Below, piece by piece: positions 55,441 to 63,991 of a stretch of 64,000 nucleotides of DNA (position 1 is the stretch's first letter; the number at the start of each line of letters is the position of its first letter). The position numbers and the translations under genes are program-made. The notes beneath the pieces were generated by a model, which was not told the origin of the DNA, made no database searches, and saw nothing but the letters and a program-made list of their open reading frames with translations. This DNA is from Gemmatirosa kalamazoonensis (lineage in GTDB: Bacteria > Gemmatimonadota > Gemmatimonadetes > Gemmatimonadales > Gemmatimonadaceae). The DNA is taken from positions 4,572,220 through 4,636,219 of the forward strand of contig NZ_CP007128.1 in NCBI RefSeq assembly GCF_000522985.1. The letters run 5' to 3'.

Positions 55441-55531
55441 GTCTCACGCGGAGACGCGGAGCACACGGAGAACTGCTAGACTGGTCGGTATGCTTGTCGT
55501 TCTCCGCGTGCTCCGCGTTTCCGCGTGAGAC
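55441..55531. repeat. iterated-unit inverted repeat, CGCGGAG class
   Basis: Arms of 32 bases, 55441-55472 and 55500-55531, carry GCGGAGACGCGGAGCAC and complement. It starts nine bases after the stop of the PLP enzyme and ends four bases before the dinB start, so it would form a hairpin in the dinB leader. Confidence 0.8.
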
Positions 55532-55535
55532 GATC

Positions 55536-56759
55536 ATGACCCGTCGCATCCTCCACTACGACATCGACGCGTTCTTCACCCAGTGCGCGGCCGTCGAGTG
55601 GCCCGACACCGCGGGGAAGGCCGAGCTGCTCGTCGTCGGCGGCAGCGCGGAGTCGCGCGGTGTCGTGACGTCGGCGAGCTACGCCGCGCGCAAGTACGGC
55701 ATCCGCGCCGGCATGGCGACGAGCACCGCGAAGCGACTGTGCCCGCAGGCCCTGTTCGTCCCCGTGCCGCGCGGCACGGTCGGCGAGAAGAGCCGCGCGG
55801 TGGTCGCGGTGATCCGCTCGCGTGCACCCGTCGTCGTGCCGACCGGCGTCGACGAGGGCTACGTCGATCTCACCGGCACCGAGAAGCTGCCCGGCTACGA
55901 GGACGCGGAGGCGTTCGCGCGGCGGCTGCGCGAGGCCGTGCGCGACGAGACGGGGATGACGCTCTCCATCGCCGTCGCGCCGAACAAGCTCGTCGCGAAG
56001 GTCGCCGTCGACTACGCGAAGCCGCACAAGGGCGGCGACGGCGTCATCGTCGTCGTGCCCGGCGAGGAGGCCGCGTTCATGGAGCGGCTCGCGCTGGGCG
56101 ACCTTCCCGGCATCGGACCGAAGTTCGCCGAGAAGCTGGCGCACATCGGGCTGCGCACGGTGCGCGACGTGCTGCCGCTCGATCTGCAGGCGCTGACGAC
56201 GATCCTCGGCGCCGACACGGCGCGCTGGCTGCACGACCGCGTGCGCGGGAAGGACGACTCGCCGGTCGAGGAACGCGACGAGGTGAAGTCGACCGGCCGC
56301 GAGGAGACATTCCCGCGCGACCTGCACGACGACGCGGAGCTGGAGCGCGAGCTGCTCGCGCTGTGCGAGCGCGTGGGCGCCGACCTGCGCGGCGAGCAGT
56401 TCCGCGCGCGCACCGTCACCGTGAAGATCAAGGACGGCGACTTCACGCGCCGCCAGGCGAGCCTCACGCTGCCGCGCGCGATCGAGAGCGACCGCGCGAT
56501 CTGGGAGGTCGCGCGTCCCCTGCTCCACCGGCTGCGCCGCGCGCGGCGCGTCGGCGCGCGGCTGCTCGGCGTCACGCTGTCGCAGCTCGAGCACGCGTCG
56601 GCGCCGCAGCAGCTCGGATTGTTCGACGAGACCGTCGTCGCACCCGACGACGTCGTGGAGACCGAGAAGGACCGGCGCGTGTCGCAGACGGTCGACGCGA
56701 TCCGCGCGAAGTTCGGGCGCGACGTGATCAAGCGCGCCGGCCGGCTGGACGAGAGCTGA
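55536..56759 (+). CDS. dinB: DNA polymerase IV (Y family)
   Basis: A 407-residue Y-family polymerase. YDIDAFF gives metal-binding Asp9; VDEGYVDLT gives Asp106/Glu107; TSASYAARKYG and PNKLVAKVAVDYAKPHKG are conserved; helix-hairpin-helix LPGIGPKFAEKL is near 190. QLGLFD near 367 matches the sliding-clamp motif QLxLF. DEG replaces the frequent DEA. It copies damaged DNA. An SOS box was not recognised in the leader, which is occupied by the inverted repeat. Confidence 0.93.
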   Translation: MTRRILHYDIDAFFTQCAAVEWPDTAGKAELLVVGGSAESRGVVTSASYAARKYGIRAGMATSTAKRLCPQALFVPVPRGTVGEKSRAVVAVIRSRAPVVVPTGVDEGYVDLTGTEKLPGYEDAEAFARRLREAVRDETGMTLSIAVAPNKLVAKVAVDYAKPHKGGDGVIVVVPGEEAAFMERLALGDLPGIGPKFAEKLAHIGLRTVRDVLPLDLQALTTILGADTARWLHDRVRGKDDSPVEERDEVKSTGREETFPRDLHDDAELERELLALCERVGADLRGEQFRARTVTVKIKDGDFTRRQASLTLPRAIESDRAIWEVARPLLHRLRRARRVGARLLGVTLSQLEHASAPQQLGLFDETVVAPDDVVETEKDRRVSQTVDAIRAKFGRDVIKRAGRLDES

Positions 56760-56868
56760 GCCGCCCGCGGTGCGACCGGAGCGTTCGCCACTGGCGCGGC
56801 ACGTGCGCCCCTTGGCCCTCGCCCGTCGGCCCTGGTAGTATTCCGCCTCACCCGCATTCCCGACTTCG

Positions 56869-57099
56869 ATGGCGCACTCGCCGATCCTGCCGCCCAACCG
56901 CCACATCCCGTACAAGAAGGGTGGCTGGGGTGCCGCGCTCCTCACGCTCGCCGGCGTCGCGGCCCTGTTCCTGACGGCGTTCTACATCCACACGCGGACG
57001 TACCGCCACCCGCGCGACCTCATGATGCGAGAGGTATACGAGCAGCCGGGCAACGCGCACGAGGCCGCGCAGAGCACGCCGGCCCCCGAGCACCGGTGA
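56869..57099 (+). CDS. small single-helix membrane protein
   Basis: A 76-residue protein with MAHSPILPPNRHIPYKKGGWG followed by one transmembrane segment (AALLTLAGVAALFLTAFYIH, about 22-41) and a hydrophilic tail. The P-rich, K-rich N-terminus is cytoplasmic if positive-inside applies. Not recognised. It ends five bases before the convergent CPBP gene. Confidence 0.6.
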   Translation: MAHSPILPPNRHIPYKKGGWGAALLTLAGVAALFLTAFYIHTRTYRHPRDLMMREVYEQPGNAHEAAQSTPAPEHR

Positions 57100-57103
57100 C
57101 GCG

Positions 57104-57889
57104 TCACCCGACGGTGAGCACCATCACGTCGTAGAGCGCGTGCGACCACGCGGTGATGCCGAACCCGCGGAGGACGTACAGCACGCTGAAGAACAGCCCG
57201 GCGAGCGCGCGGAACGTGAACGACGCGAGCGTGAACGCGTCGCCGTATGCGCCGATGTAGTGCGCCGCCGCGAACACCAGCGCCCCGACGCCCGACGCCA
57301 CCGCGCCCGCGAGCGTCGGCCCGGCGCCGAGCACTCGGCGTAGCCCGAACGCGAGCGCGCCGACGAGCAGCACGCGGAACAGCAGCTCCTCGAACAGCCC
57401 CGCGCCGAGGGCGAGCATGAGCTTCGTCGGCCACCCCAGCGAGGCCATCGCACTGTCCGGCGCGGGCGCGATCGCGAGATGCGTGATGGCGAGATGCGGC
57501 TGGACCGCGTGCAGCAGCCGCGCCGTCGCCACGCCGATCACGAGCCCGCACACCACCGCGAGCACCGCCGACTCGGCGAGCATGAGCGCGAACACGTTGC
57601 GCTGCAGCCGCGCGCCCGAGCGTCGCATGTCCCACCCGGCGAGCCCCACGCAGCCGAGCACGACGAGCGCGACGACGACCATTCCGCCCCGCGGACCCGC
57701 GACGAGCGAGAACAGCGCGGCGAGCATCACCTCCGCGCCGTTGCGTACCTGCGCCGCATCCCCGTGCGACAGCAGCGCCGCCAGCCCCTCGTACGCCGCG
57801 AGCAGCGGCAGCGCGAAGAGCAGGCTGTAGCGCGGCGCGCGGCTGAGCCGCCAGTACGAGCTGGTTGTCGGGGCGAGGCGGGCGGGCAT
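57104..57889 (-). CDS. CPBP-family intramembrane metalloprotease
   Basis: A 261-residue polytopic membrane protein with the Abi/CPBP motifs: EELLFRVLL (motif 1) near 165, FAAAHYIGAYG (motif 2) near 205, and HALYDVMV near 250. Six to eight hydrophobic segments. Members cleave membrane proteins or act in immunity to bacteriocins; role here unknown. A 4-base gap separates it from the small membrane protein on the opposite strand. Confidence 0.88.
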   Translation of the reverse strand: MPARLAPTTSSYWRLSRAPRYSLLFALPLLAAYEGLAALLSHGDAAQVRNGAEVMLAALFSLVAGPRGGMVVVALVVLGCVGLAGWDMRRSGARLQRNVFALMLAESAVLAVVCGLVIGVATARLLHAVQPHLAITHLAIAPAPDSAMASLGWPTKLMLALGAGLFEELLFRVLLVGALAFGLRRVLGAGPTLAGAVASGVGALVFAAAHYIGAYGDAFTLASFTFRALAGLFFSVLYVLRGFGITAWSHALYDVMVLTVG

Positions 57890-57892
57890 GGG

Positions 57893-57976
57893 CGAGGGCA
57901 GGAGGGCAGGAGGGCAGGAGGGCAGGAGAGGCGAAGGGAAAGCTCCTGCCCTCCTGCCCTCCTGCCCTCCTGCCCT
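57893..57976. repeat. iterated-unit inverted repeat, GGGCAGGA class
   Basis: Left arm 57893-57928 has four GGGCAGGA units, and the right arm 57943-57976 four of the complement, joined by a 14-base loop. It ends inside the stop codon of the next minus-strand gene. Third copy of this class in the window. Confidence 0.85.
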
Positions 57977-58259
57977 ACGCCAGTCGGTCCGGGGCGGGTT
58001 TCGACGCTACCTCGGCGTCGCTCGCGTCGCTCACGCCCTCGATGGCGCCGTCGCCGCGTGGGTCGTTCTCGCCGAGGATGCTGAGGCCGCGGCGCTCGTC
58101 GTCGCTCACCGGATCGCCGGCCGCGGGGGCCGAGCGCTCCTGCCATTCCGTCTTGCCGCCCTCGCGAGCCATGCGGTCGATCTCGTCCTCGTCGCGGAAG
58201 CGGTTCGGGTCGCGGCGGCCGGCGAGGGAGTCGTCGGTGCGGTCGTCGGGCTGGGGCAT
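57975..58259 (-). CDS. small acidic protein of unknown function
   Basis: A 94-residue, very hydrophilic protein (DRTDDSLAGRRDPNRFRDEDEIDRMAREGG, KTEWQERS, RRGLSILGENDPRG). It appears intrinsically disordered. GAGGAGA precedes ATG 58259 by four bases, supporting that it is translated. The stop codon overlaps the inverted-repeat element. No family recognised. Confidence 0.55.
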   Translation of the reverse strand: MPQPDDRTDDSLAGRRDPNRFRDEDEIDRMAREGGKTEWQERSAPAAGDPVSDDERRGLSILGENDPRGDGAIEGVSDASDAEVASKPAPDRLA

Positions 58260-58395
58260 GCGGTCTCCTCGGGTTCGAGTCACGCCCGGTACGGCCGTCC
58301 GGCACGGGCGTCGCGACCCAACCGGCAACGGTCTTGCCACGTCGCTAGCGTTCGACCGTCCGCTGTCCGGCTCACGCTCGCCCACTCGCTCGTCG

Positions 58396-59481
58396 ATGAT
58401 GTCGCTCTTCCGTGCCCGCCCCACCCTGCATCCGTACGCCGCGCTCGTCGCCGGCGCGCTCTCCGGCTGCGACTCGGACGCGCCGAAGCCCGTCGGCCGC
58501 GCCGGCGCGACCACCGCCGGTGCGACCACGGCCGTCGCCGCGGCGCCGACGCCGGTCCGCCGCGATTCGGCGAGCGGCGAGGCATGGTGGCCCGACACGG
58601 TGCGCCGACCGAACGCCCGCACCCCGGGCGACACGGCGCGTCGCGCCAAGGGGCACGAGCCGGTCTGGCCGAACCCGAAGGCCCCGGCACCGATCGCCGG
58701 CTCCATCCTGCCCGCGAAGCGCATCGTCGCGTTCTACGGCAACCCGCTCTCGAAGAAGATGGGCGTGCTCGGCGAGCTCCCCATGGACCAGATGCTCGCG
58801 AAGCTCGACACCGAGGTCGCGAAGTGGAACGCCGCCGATCCGGCGCACCCGGTGCAGCCCGCGCTGCACCTCATCGCCATCGTCGCGCAGGGGACGCCGG
58901 GCAAGGACAGCACGTATCGCTATCGTGCCGTGCCGGAGCTCATCGAGAAGGTGTACGGCTGGGCGAAGCAGAAGCGCGCGATCCTCTTCCTCGACGTGCA
59001 GATCGGCAAGAGCACGCTGCAGTCGGAGCTCGCGTACCTGCTCCCGTATCTCCAGCGCCCGGACGTGCACCTCGCGCTCGATCCCGAGTTCGCGATGACG
59101 AAGGGCGGGCTGCCCGGAGGCCGCATCGGCACGTACGACGCCACGCACATCAACTACGCGATCGATCAGCTCATCCGGCTCGTCGATCAGTACAAGCTCC
59201 CGCCGAAGGTGCTCATCGTGCACCGCTTCACGGGGCCCATGGTCACGAACTATCAGAGCATCAAGCTCGATCCGCGCGTGCAGGTCGTGATGGACATGGA
59301 CGGGTGGGGGCCGCCACACGGCAAGAAGGCCACGTGGTCGCGGTTCATCTATCCCTATCCGGTGCAGTACACGGGATTCAAGCTGTTCTACCACAACGAC
59401 ACGAAGAACGGCTTTCCGATGATGACCCCGAAGCAGGTGCTCGCGCTGTTTCCGCCGCCGATCTACATCCAGTACCAGTAG
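58396..59481 (+). CDS. lipoprotein of unknown function
   Basis: A 361-residue lipoprotein: ALVAGALSGC gives Cys near 23. After a Thr/Ala-rich linker, the domain from about residue 95 (RIVAFYGNPLSKKMGVLGELP) continues with LHLIAIVAQG, RAILFLDVQIGKSTLQSELAYLLPYL, VHLALDPEFAM, VLIVHRFTGPM and VQVVMDMDGWGPPHGK. The pattern of strands and Asp/His residues suggests a TIM-barrel-like hydrolase, but I do not recognise the family. The barrel gene follows after four bases. Confidence 0.65.
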   Translation: MMSLFRARPTLHPYAALVAGALSGCDSDAPKPVGRAGATTAGATTAVAAAPTPVRRDSASGEAWWPDTVRRPNARTPGDTARRAKGHEPVWPNPKAPAPIAGSILPAKRIVAFYGNPLSKKMGVLGELPMDQMLAKLDTEVAKWNAADPAHPVQPALHLIAIVAQGTPGKDSTYRYRAVPELIEKVYGWAKQKRAILFLDVQIGKSTLQSELAYLLPYLQRPDVHLALDPEFAMTKGGLPGGRIGTYDATHINYAIDQLIRLVDQYKLPPKVLIVHRFTGPMVTNYQSIKLDPRVQVVMDMDGWGPPHGKKATWSRFIYPYPVQYTGFKLFYHNDTKNGFPMMTPKQVLALFPPPIYIQYQ

Positions 59482-59485
59482 TCGT

Positions 59486-60208
59486 ATGCGCTCCTCTCGC
59501 ATCCTGGTCGCCGCATCGCTCCTGCCGGTCGTCGCGCCGGCCGCCCTGTCGGCGCAGTCCCGTTTCGGTGGAGGGCTGGCCGGCGTCGCGAGCCAGCCGC
59601 TCGGCGACTTCCGACAGAACGCGAAGTGGGGCTTCGGCGGCGACGGCCACGTGACGCTCGCCGCCGACCGGCGCGGCATCCTCTCGCTGCGCGGCGAGGC
59701 GAGCGTCGTCGGCTACAGCGCGGGACGCGCCGAGTTCGTCGTCTCCGACGGCTTCGGTGGGCGGGCGCTGCTGGAGGAGGAGGCGAGGAATCACATCTAC
59801 ACGTTAGGCATCGGGCCGCAGCTCACCGTACCCAGCGGACCGTTCCGGCCGTACGCCGCGGCGATCTACGGGCTGACGCACTTCTCCACCGCGACGACGA
59901 TTCGCGTGCCGCGCGAGGAGACGACGAACGGCCAGCCCATCACGCTCGATCAGCGGACGAACTTCAGCAACACGAGCCGCACGATCAGCGGCGTCGGCGG
60001 CGCTCTCGTGCCGTTGGCCTCGATCGGGCTTAACCTCGGCGGGGCGCTGCTCGACGTCGGCGTGCGCTACCAGCACAACCCGCACGCCCGGTTCGTCCGT
60101 CCGGGCGACGTGCAGCTGAACGAGACCACGACGCCGAGCGTGACGACGAGCGAGGGCGCGGCGAACGTGCTGAGCTACCGCATCGGCGTCTTCACGCGGT
60201 TCGATTGA
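59486..60208 (+). CDS. outer-membrane beta-barrel protein
   Basis: A 240-residue exported protein. Signal RILVAASLLPVVAPAALSAQ ends near residue 23. The mature part has alternating strands (FGGGLAGVASQPLGDF, HVTLAADRRGILSLRGEASVV, TLGIGPQLTVPSGPFRPYAAAIYGL) and ends with aromatic YRIGVFTRFD. Unassigned. Four-base spacing from the upstream lipoprotein suggests a functional pair. Similar size and design to 46473-47216. Confidence 0.8.
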   Translation: MRSSRILVAASLLPVVAPAALSAQSRFGGGLAGVASQPLGDFRQNAKWGFGGDGHVTLAADRRGILSLRGEASVVGYSAGRAEFVVSDGFGGRALLEEEARNHIYTLGIGPQLTVPSGPFRPYAAAIYGLTHFSTATTIRVPREETTNGQPITLDQRTNFSNTSRTISGVGGALVPLASIGLNLGGALLDVGVRYQHNPHARFVRPGDVQLNETTTPSVTTSEGAANVLSYRIGVFTRFD

Positions 60209-60235
60209 TCGACACGGGCGCCCCGCGACCAGCCG

Positions 60236-61507
60236 ATGGCCATCATCGCGTTCATCCTCGCCGGTCTGTTCGTCGGAGTCCTCGGTCTGCTCGGCCTCCT
60301 CAACGCGGTTCGAGGCACGCCCGTGCGACGCGTCGTCCCGCTCGGCGCGACGCTGCCGCCGGTGGACGATCCGTCGTTCTGCACGGCGATGGAGCTCGTC
60401 AGCCGCACGGCGCTGTCCGGTGGCCATCACGTGGAGACGTTCTGGAACGGCGACCAAACGTACCCGCGCCTGTGGGCCGACCTGCGCGCCGCGCGGACGT
60501 CGATCACGCTGCAGCTCTACTACTGCGAGACCGGGCGCATGGCCGACGAGCTGCGCGAGATCCTCGTCGATCGCGCACGCGCCGGCGTGCGCGTGTTCTT
60601 TCTCTACGACGCGTTCGGCACGTCGTTCCCGGACGAGTACATCGACGCGCTGCGTGCCGCGGGCGTGCGCGCCGAGCCGTTCCGACCGATCGGGATCCGC
60701 ACGCTGCGCACGATGCAGCATCGCGCGCACGTGCGCGTCGTCTCCATCGACGGCACGATCGGCTGGACGGGCGGCTTCGGCATCTCCGACAAGTGGTTCG
60801 GCGACGGCCGGACGAAGGACCACTGGCGCGACTCGAACGTGCGCTTCACCGGTCCGGCCGTGCATCAGCTGTGGGCCGCGTTCGCCGCGTGCTGGACCGA
60901 ATCGACCGGCGACCTGCTGATCGCTCCGGTCGAGCCGTCGGCCGACGGTGACGGGCCGGTCGTCGCCGGTCTGCTGCACGCGTCGCCGTCGGTCGGGAGC
61001 ACCGAGGCCGAGCGGTTCCTCACCTACTCGATCGCCAGCGCGCGAAGGACGCTCTACATCACGAACTCCTACTTCGTCCCCGACCGCGCCATCCGCACGC
61101 TCATCGCCGATGCCGCGCGCCGCGGCGTGGACACGCGGATCCTCACGGTCAGCGCGGAGACCGACGTCAAGAGCACCTGGTACGCCGGCCGCGCGCGCTA
61201 CGAGGAGCTGCTCGCCGCCGGCGTGCGCATCTTCGAGTACCAGCCGGTGATGATGCACGCGAAGACGCTCACCGTCGACGGCGGGTGGGCGGCGTTAGGC
61301 AGCATGAACGCGGACAACCGCTCGCTCTCGTTCAACGAGGAGACCGTGCTCATGATCCTCGATGCGGGCGTCACGTGCACCATCGAGCGGCAGTTCCTCG
61401 ACGACCTCGGCTTCGCGAACGAGATCCGGCTCGACGAGTTTCGCCGGCGGGGCTGGATCGAGCGCATCAAGGAGAAGGCGTGCTACGCGGTGTGGCGCGT
61501 GCTGTGA
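60236..61507 (+). CDS. cls: Cardiolipin synthase-like phospholipase D protein
   Basis: A 423-residue protein with one N-terminal membrane helix (IIAFILAGLFVGVLGLLGLL) and two phospholipase D domains. The second HKD motif is canonical (HAKTLTVDGG near 341). The first, near 165, reads HVRVVSIDG with Arg where Lys is expected. Cardiolipin synthases condense phosphatidylglycerol molecules at the membrane. The Arg substitution is conservative; activity is likely but not certain. Confidence 0.85.
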   Translation: MAIIAFILAGLFVGVLGLLGLLNAVRGTPVRRVVPLGATLPPVDDPSFCTAMELVSRTALSGGHHVETFWNGDQTYPRLWADLRAARTSITLQLYYCETGRMADELREILVDRARAGVRVFFLYDAFGTSFPDEYIDALRAAGVRAEPFRPIGIRTLRTMQHRAHVRVVSIDGTIGWTGGFGISDKWFGDGRTKDHWRDSNVRFTGPAVHQLWAAFAACWTESTGDLLIAPVEPSADGDGPVVAGLLHASPSVGSTEAERFLTYSIASARRTLYITNSYFVPDRAIRTLIADAARRGVDTRILTVSAETDVKSTWYAGRARYEELLAAGVRIFEYQPVMMHAKTLTVDGGWAALGSMNADNRSLSFNEETVLMILDAGVTCTIERQFLDDLGFANEIRLDEFRRRGWIERIKEKACYAVWRVL

Positions 61508-61559
61508 GCGGCGTCGGCACGGCGCTCCCCGTCGTCCTCGGTCCACATCCACGTCGGCC

Positions 61560-61970
61560 ATGTCCCGCACACTCGTCACGGCTCTCGCTCTCGCCCTCTG
61601 CGCGGCGTGCTCCCGCGCCCACCGTACCCCCGACGCCGTGTTCGACCGCGAGGTCTCGCAGCCGGACTCGGTGATCGTGCGCGTCATCAGCCGCGCCGAC
61701 CGCCGGCTCGCCATCGCGCTCGAGCGCGCCGGCCGCGACTCCGTGCTCGGCGAGGTGGGCGCGAGCGGCGAGGCCCGGTTCGCGCTGCGCGCGGCCGACG
61801 TCCCGCGCGACCGCGTCACACTCGTCGCCACGGCGGTCGGCGGCAACGCGAACGTGCGCTCGGTGCCGGTGCGCGTGCGCGCGGGTCAGGTGGCGCTGTT
61901 CCTGGTCACGCAGGATCTGCTCGGCAGCCAGCTGTACGTGCGCTGGCCGGAGCGCACCGCGCGACGTTAG
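61560..61970 (+). CDS. small lipoprotein
   Basis: A 136-residue lipoprotein; signal LVTALALALCAAC with Cys near 16. The mature region (SVIVRVISRADRRLAIALERAG, GEARFALRAADVPRDRVTLVATAVGG, VPVRVRAGQVALFLV) is a beta-sandwich-like sequence. Its stop codon TAG lies in a GTTAGGC motif, and four bases overlap the end of the converging ligase gene. Function unknown. Confidence 0.7.
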   Translation: MSRTLVTALALALCAACSRAHRTPDAVFDREVSQPDSVIVRVISRADRRLAIALERAGRDSVLGEVGASGEARFALRAADVPRDRVTLVATAVGGNANVRSVPVRVRAGQVALFLVTQDLLGSQLYVRWPERTARR

Positions 61971-63010
61971 GCGGCGCCGCTCCGCGCGACCGGCTCGCGC
62001 CGGACGTCTCGCGCCGGCTTGTCGTCGCGCACCCCGACGAAGATCGGCTGCCGCAGCCGACCGTCGGCGGTCCACTCGCTGAACTTCACCTCGACGACCA
62101 CCTCCGGCCGCACCCAGTGCGCGGGCGCGTTCGTCTTGATCGCCTCGGTGAACGGCGATGTGGCGCGCGCGAGCGGCCTGAGGCGCCGCGCCATGTCGGC
62201 CAGGCCGGCGTGCGTGAACCCGCCGCCGGTATGGCCCGCGTAGACGAAGCGGCCGTCGCGGTCGTAGTAGCCGAGCAGCAGCGCGCCGAGATGCTTGCGG
62301 CTCTCGCGCGGCTCCGTGTAGCCGCCGACGACGAACTCCTGGCGCTGCTCCACCTTCAGCTTGAGCCAGTGGCGGGTGCGCACGCCGGGCGCATACGTGG
62401 CGTCGGTGCGCTTGGCGAGGATCCCCTCCCACCCCGCGTCGCGTGCGCGTGCGAGCAGCGCCGCACCGTCGGCCTCGGTGTGGCCGAGTCGCAGGCGGCC
62501 CCCCTTCCCGCCGCGCCCCCGGCGCCCGAGGACGCGCTCGAGCCGCGTCCGGCGCTCGCGCCACGGGCGCGCGATCAGCGGCTCGTCGCCGTCGAGCAGC
62601 AGGTCGAACGCGACGAGCGCGCTCGGCGCCTGCGTGGCGTGCAGCGCGACCGCACGCGGATCCTCCACGTGCATGCGCGACTGCAGCGCCTGGAAGCGCG
62701 CGGGCTCGCCCGCATCGAGCGCGACGACCTCGCCGTCGAGCACCAGCGAGCGGCCTGCCCGCGCGGCGAGCGCGCGGAGCGCGGCGGCGATCTCGGGGAA
62801 CTGGCGGGACTTGTCGTTGCCGTTCCGCGTGAACAGGCGCGCCTCGCCGGCGGTCGCGACGGCGATCACGCGGATGCCATCGTACTTCGGCTCGAACGTC
62901 CAGCCCGGACCCGTCGGCAGCGTCGCGCCGGTGCTCGCGTACATCGGCTCGACGGGCGCCACCCGTCCGGCCGCGACCGGCGCCGCCGTTAGGCGCTCAG
63001 CCGCAGGCAC
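61967..63010 (-). CDS. ATP-dependent DNA ligase (LigD ligase-domain type)
   Basis: A 347-residue ligase. EPKYDGIRVIAV carries adenylation motif I with Lys in KYDGIR, LDGEVVALD is motif III, GWEGILAKR is motif IV, and HWLKLKVEQRQEFVVGGY is motif V, with the OB-fold domain after it (LGALLLGYYDRDGRFVYAGHTGGGF). This is the stand-alone ligase module found in LigD; no Ku or polymerase gene is in the window. GTG 63010 is chosen; a GTG 18 bases upstream would extend the overlap with the neighbour. Confidence 0.9.
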   Translation of the reverse strand: MPAAERLTAAPVAAGRVAPVEPMYASTGATLPTGPGWTFEPKYDGIRVIAVATAGEARLFTRNGNDKSRQFPEIAAALRALAARAGRSLVLDGEVVALDAGEPARFQALQSRMHVEDPRAVALHATQAPSALVAFDLLLDGDEPLIARPWRERRTRLERVLGRRGRGGKGGRLRLGHTEADGAALLARARDAGWEGILAKRTDATYAPGVRTRHWLKLKVEQRQEFVVGGYTEPRESRKHLGALLLGYYDRDGRFVYAGHTGGGFTHAGLADMARRLRPLARATSPFTEAIKTNAPAHWVRPEVVVEVKFSEWTADGRLRQPIFVGVRDDKPARDVRREPVARSGAA

Positions 63011-63410
63011 GCCCCGTGCCCGTCCCACGCGGCGCCGGCAGCACGCATCCCGCGTCGTCGATCGGGATGCCGAACGGATCGGGGCCGATCACCGACTCCC
63101 ACGCGTGCTCCTCGCGGACCGTCGCGCGCAGCTCCTCCTCGGTCATGCGGCGCAGCTCCAGCCTCACGGTGGCATCGTCGTCCTGCACCTGGAGCACGAG
63201 GTGCGGCGTGAGCTGGACGAACGCCGTGACGACGACCTCCTCGTCGTAGAGCACGACGCGCGGCGCGTCGGCGAGGTACCGGTTCACCCGGGACATCTCG
63301 CCCTCGAACAGGCCGCCTAACACTTCGATGACTGCGGGCCGGAACGGCTCCGCGGCGTCGCGCCCGGTCGCGCCGCGCGGCGCGCCTGGCGAGTCGACGA
63401 ATCCGACCAC
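62997..63410 (-). CDS. small protein of unknown function
   Basis: A 137-residue protein with alternating strands and a helix, VEVLGGLFEGEMSRVNRYLADAPRVVLYDEEVVVTAFVQL, TVRLELRRMTEEELRATVREEHAWESVIGPDP. It is overlapped by the ligase start. GGAGG lies five bases before GTG 63410, so this start is preferred to an ATG 45 bases upstream. No known fold recognised. Confidence 0.6.
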   Translation of the reverse strand: MVGFVDSPGAPRGATGRDAAEPFRPAVIEVLGGLFEGEMSRVNRYLADAPRVVLYDEEVVVTAFVQLTPHLVLQVQDDDATVRLELRRMTEEELRATVREEHAWESVIGPDPFGIPIDDAGCVLPAPRGTGTGRACG

Positions 63411-63505
63411 GTGTACCTCCGCCGGTGAGCGTGTCGGGCCGTGTGGCCCGATCACGCCTCGGCGAGAGTCCCGTGCCAGCGCGTCAAATGCGCGTCACGC
63501 GCGTC

Positions 63506-63991
63506 TCAGGCGGGTGCCGCGCCGACGGAGAATCCGGAGAGCGCGGCGGGCCACGCGGCGCGTGCTCGCTCGAGCCGGGTCACGAGCGCGGCGGGGAGCT
63601 GGACGGCGCCGAACTCGTGGGCGGTCCAGATGAGATCCACGACGCGCCGGTGCTCGTTCGCCGCGTCGAGCAGCTCGCGCAGTGCGGCCGAGGAGCCGAA
63701 TGTGCTGCCGATCACACCGTCGATCGGCGCCGCCATCGGCAGCGGGTCCGCGGTCGCGTCGGTGCCGCGCGCGGCGAGCATCGGGGCGGCGGGCGGCGGC
63801 GGTTCGTCGTCCGCGACGAGCGTGAGCCAACGGCGCGGCTCGTCGCGTACCCTGGCGTACGGAGCGTCCGCCCCCAGATTGCAGGAAACGGTCGGGTCGA
63901 GCGTCGGATCACCATCCGACGGGAGAGGCGCCGCGGCGACTGCCGACGGCTCCCCGATCCGCAGGGCTACTGCGGGGTCACTCGTACGCAT
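63506..63991 (-). CDS. uncharacterised protein near the window end
   Basis: A 161-residue protein. The N-terminal half is Pro/Ala/Asp-rich, the C-terminal half helical (SSAALRELLDAANEHRRVVDLIWTAHEFGAVQLPAALVTRLERARAAW). The ATG at 63991 is near the edge, so upstream context is missing. Codon bias is chromosomal. No family recognised and no clear ribosome site visible. Confidence 0.5.
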   Translation of the reverse strand: MRTSDPAVALRIGEPSAVAAAPLPSDGDPTLDPTVSCNLGADAPYARVRDEPRRWLTLVADDEPPPPAAPMLAARGTDATADPLPMAAPIDGVIGSTFGSSAALRELLDAANEHRRVVDLIWTAHEFGAVQLPAALVTRLERARAAWPAALSGFSVGAAPA

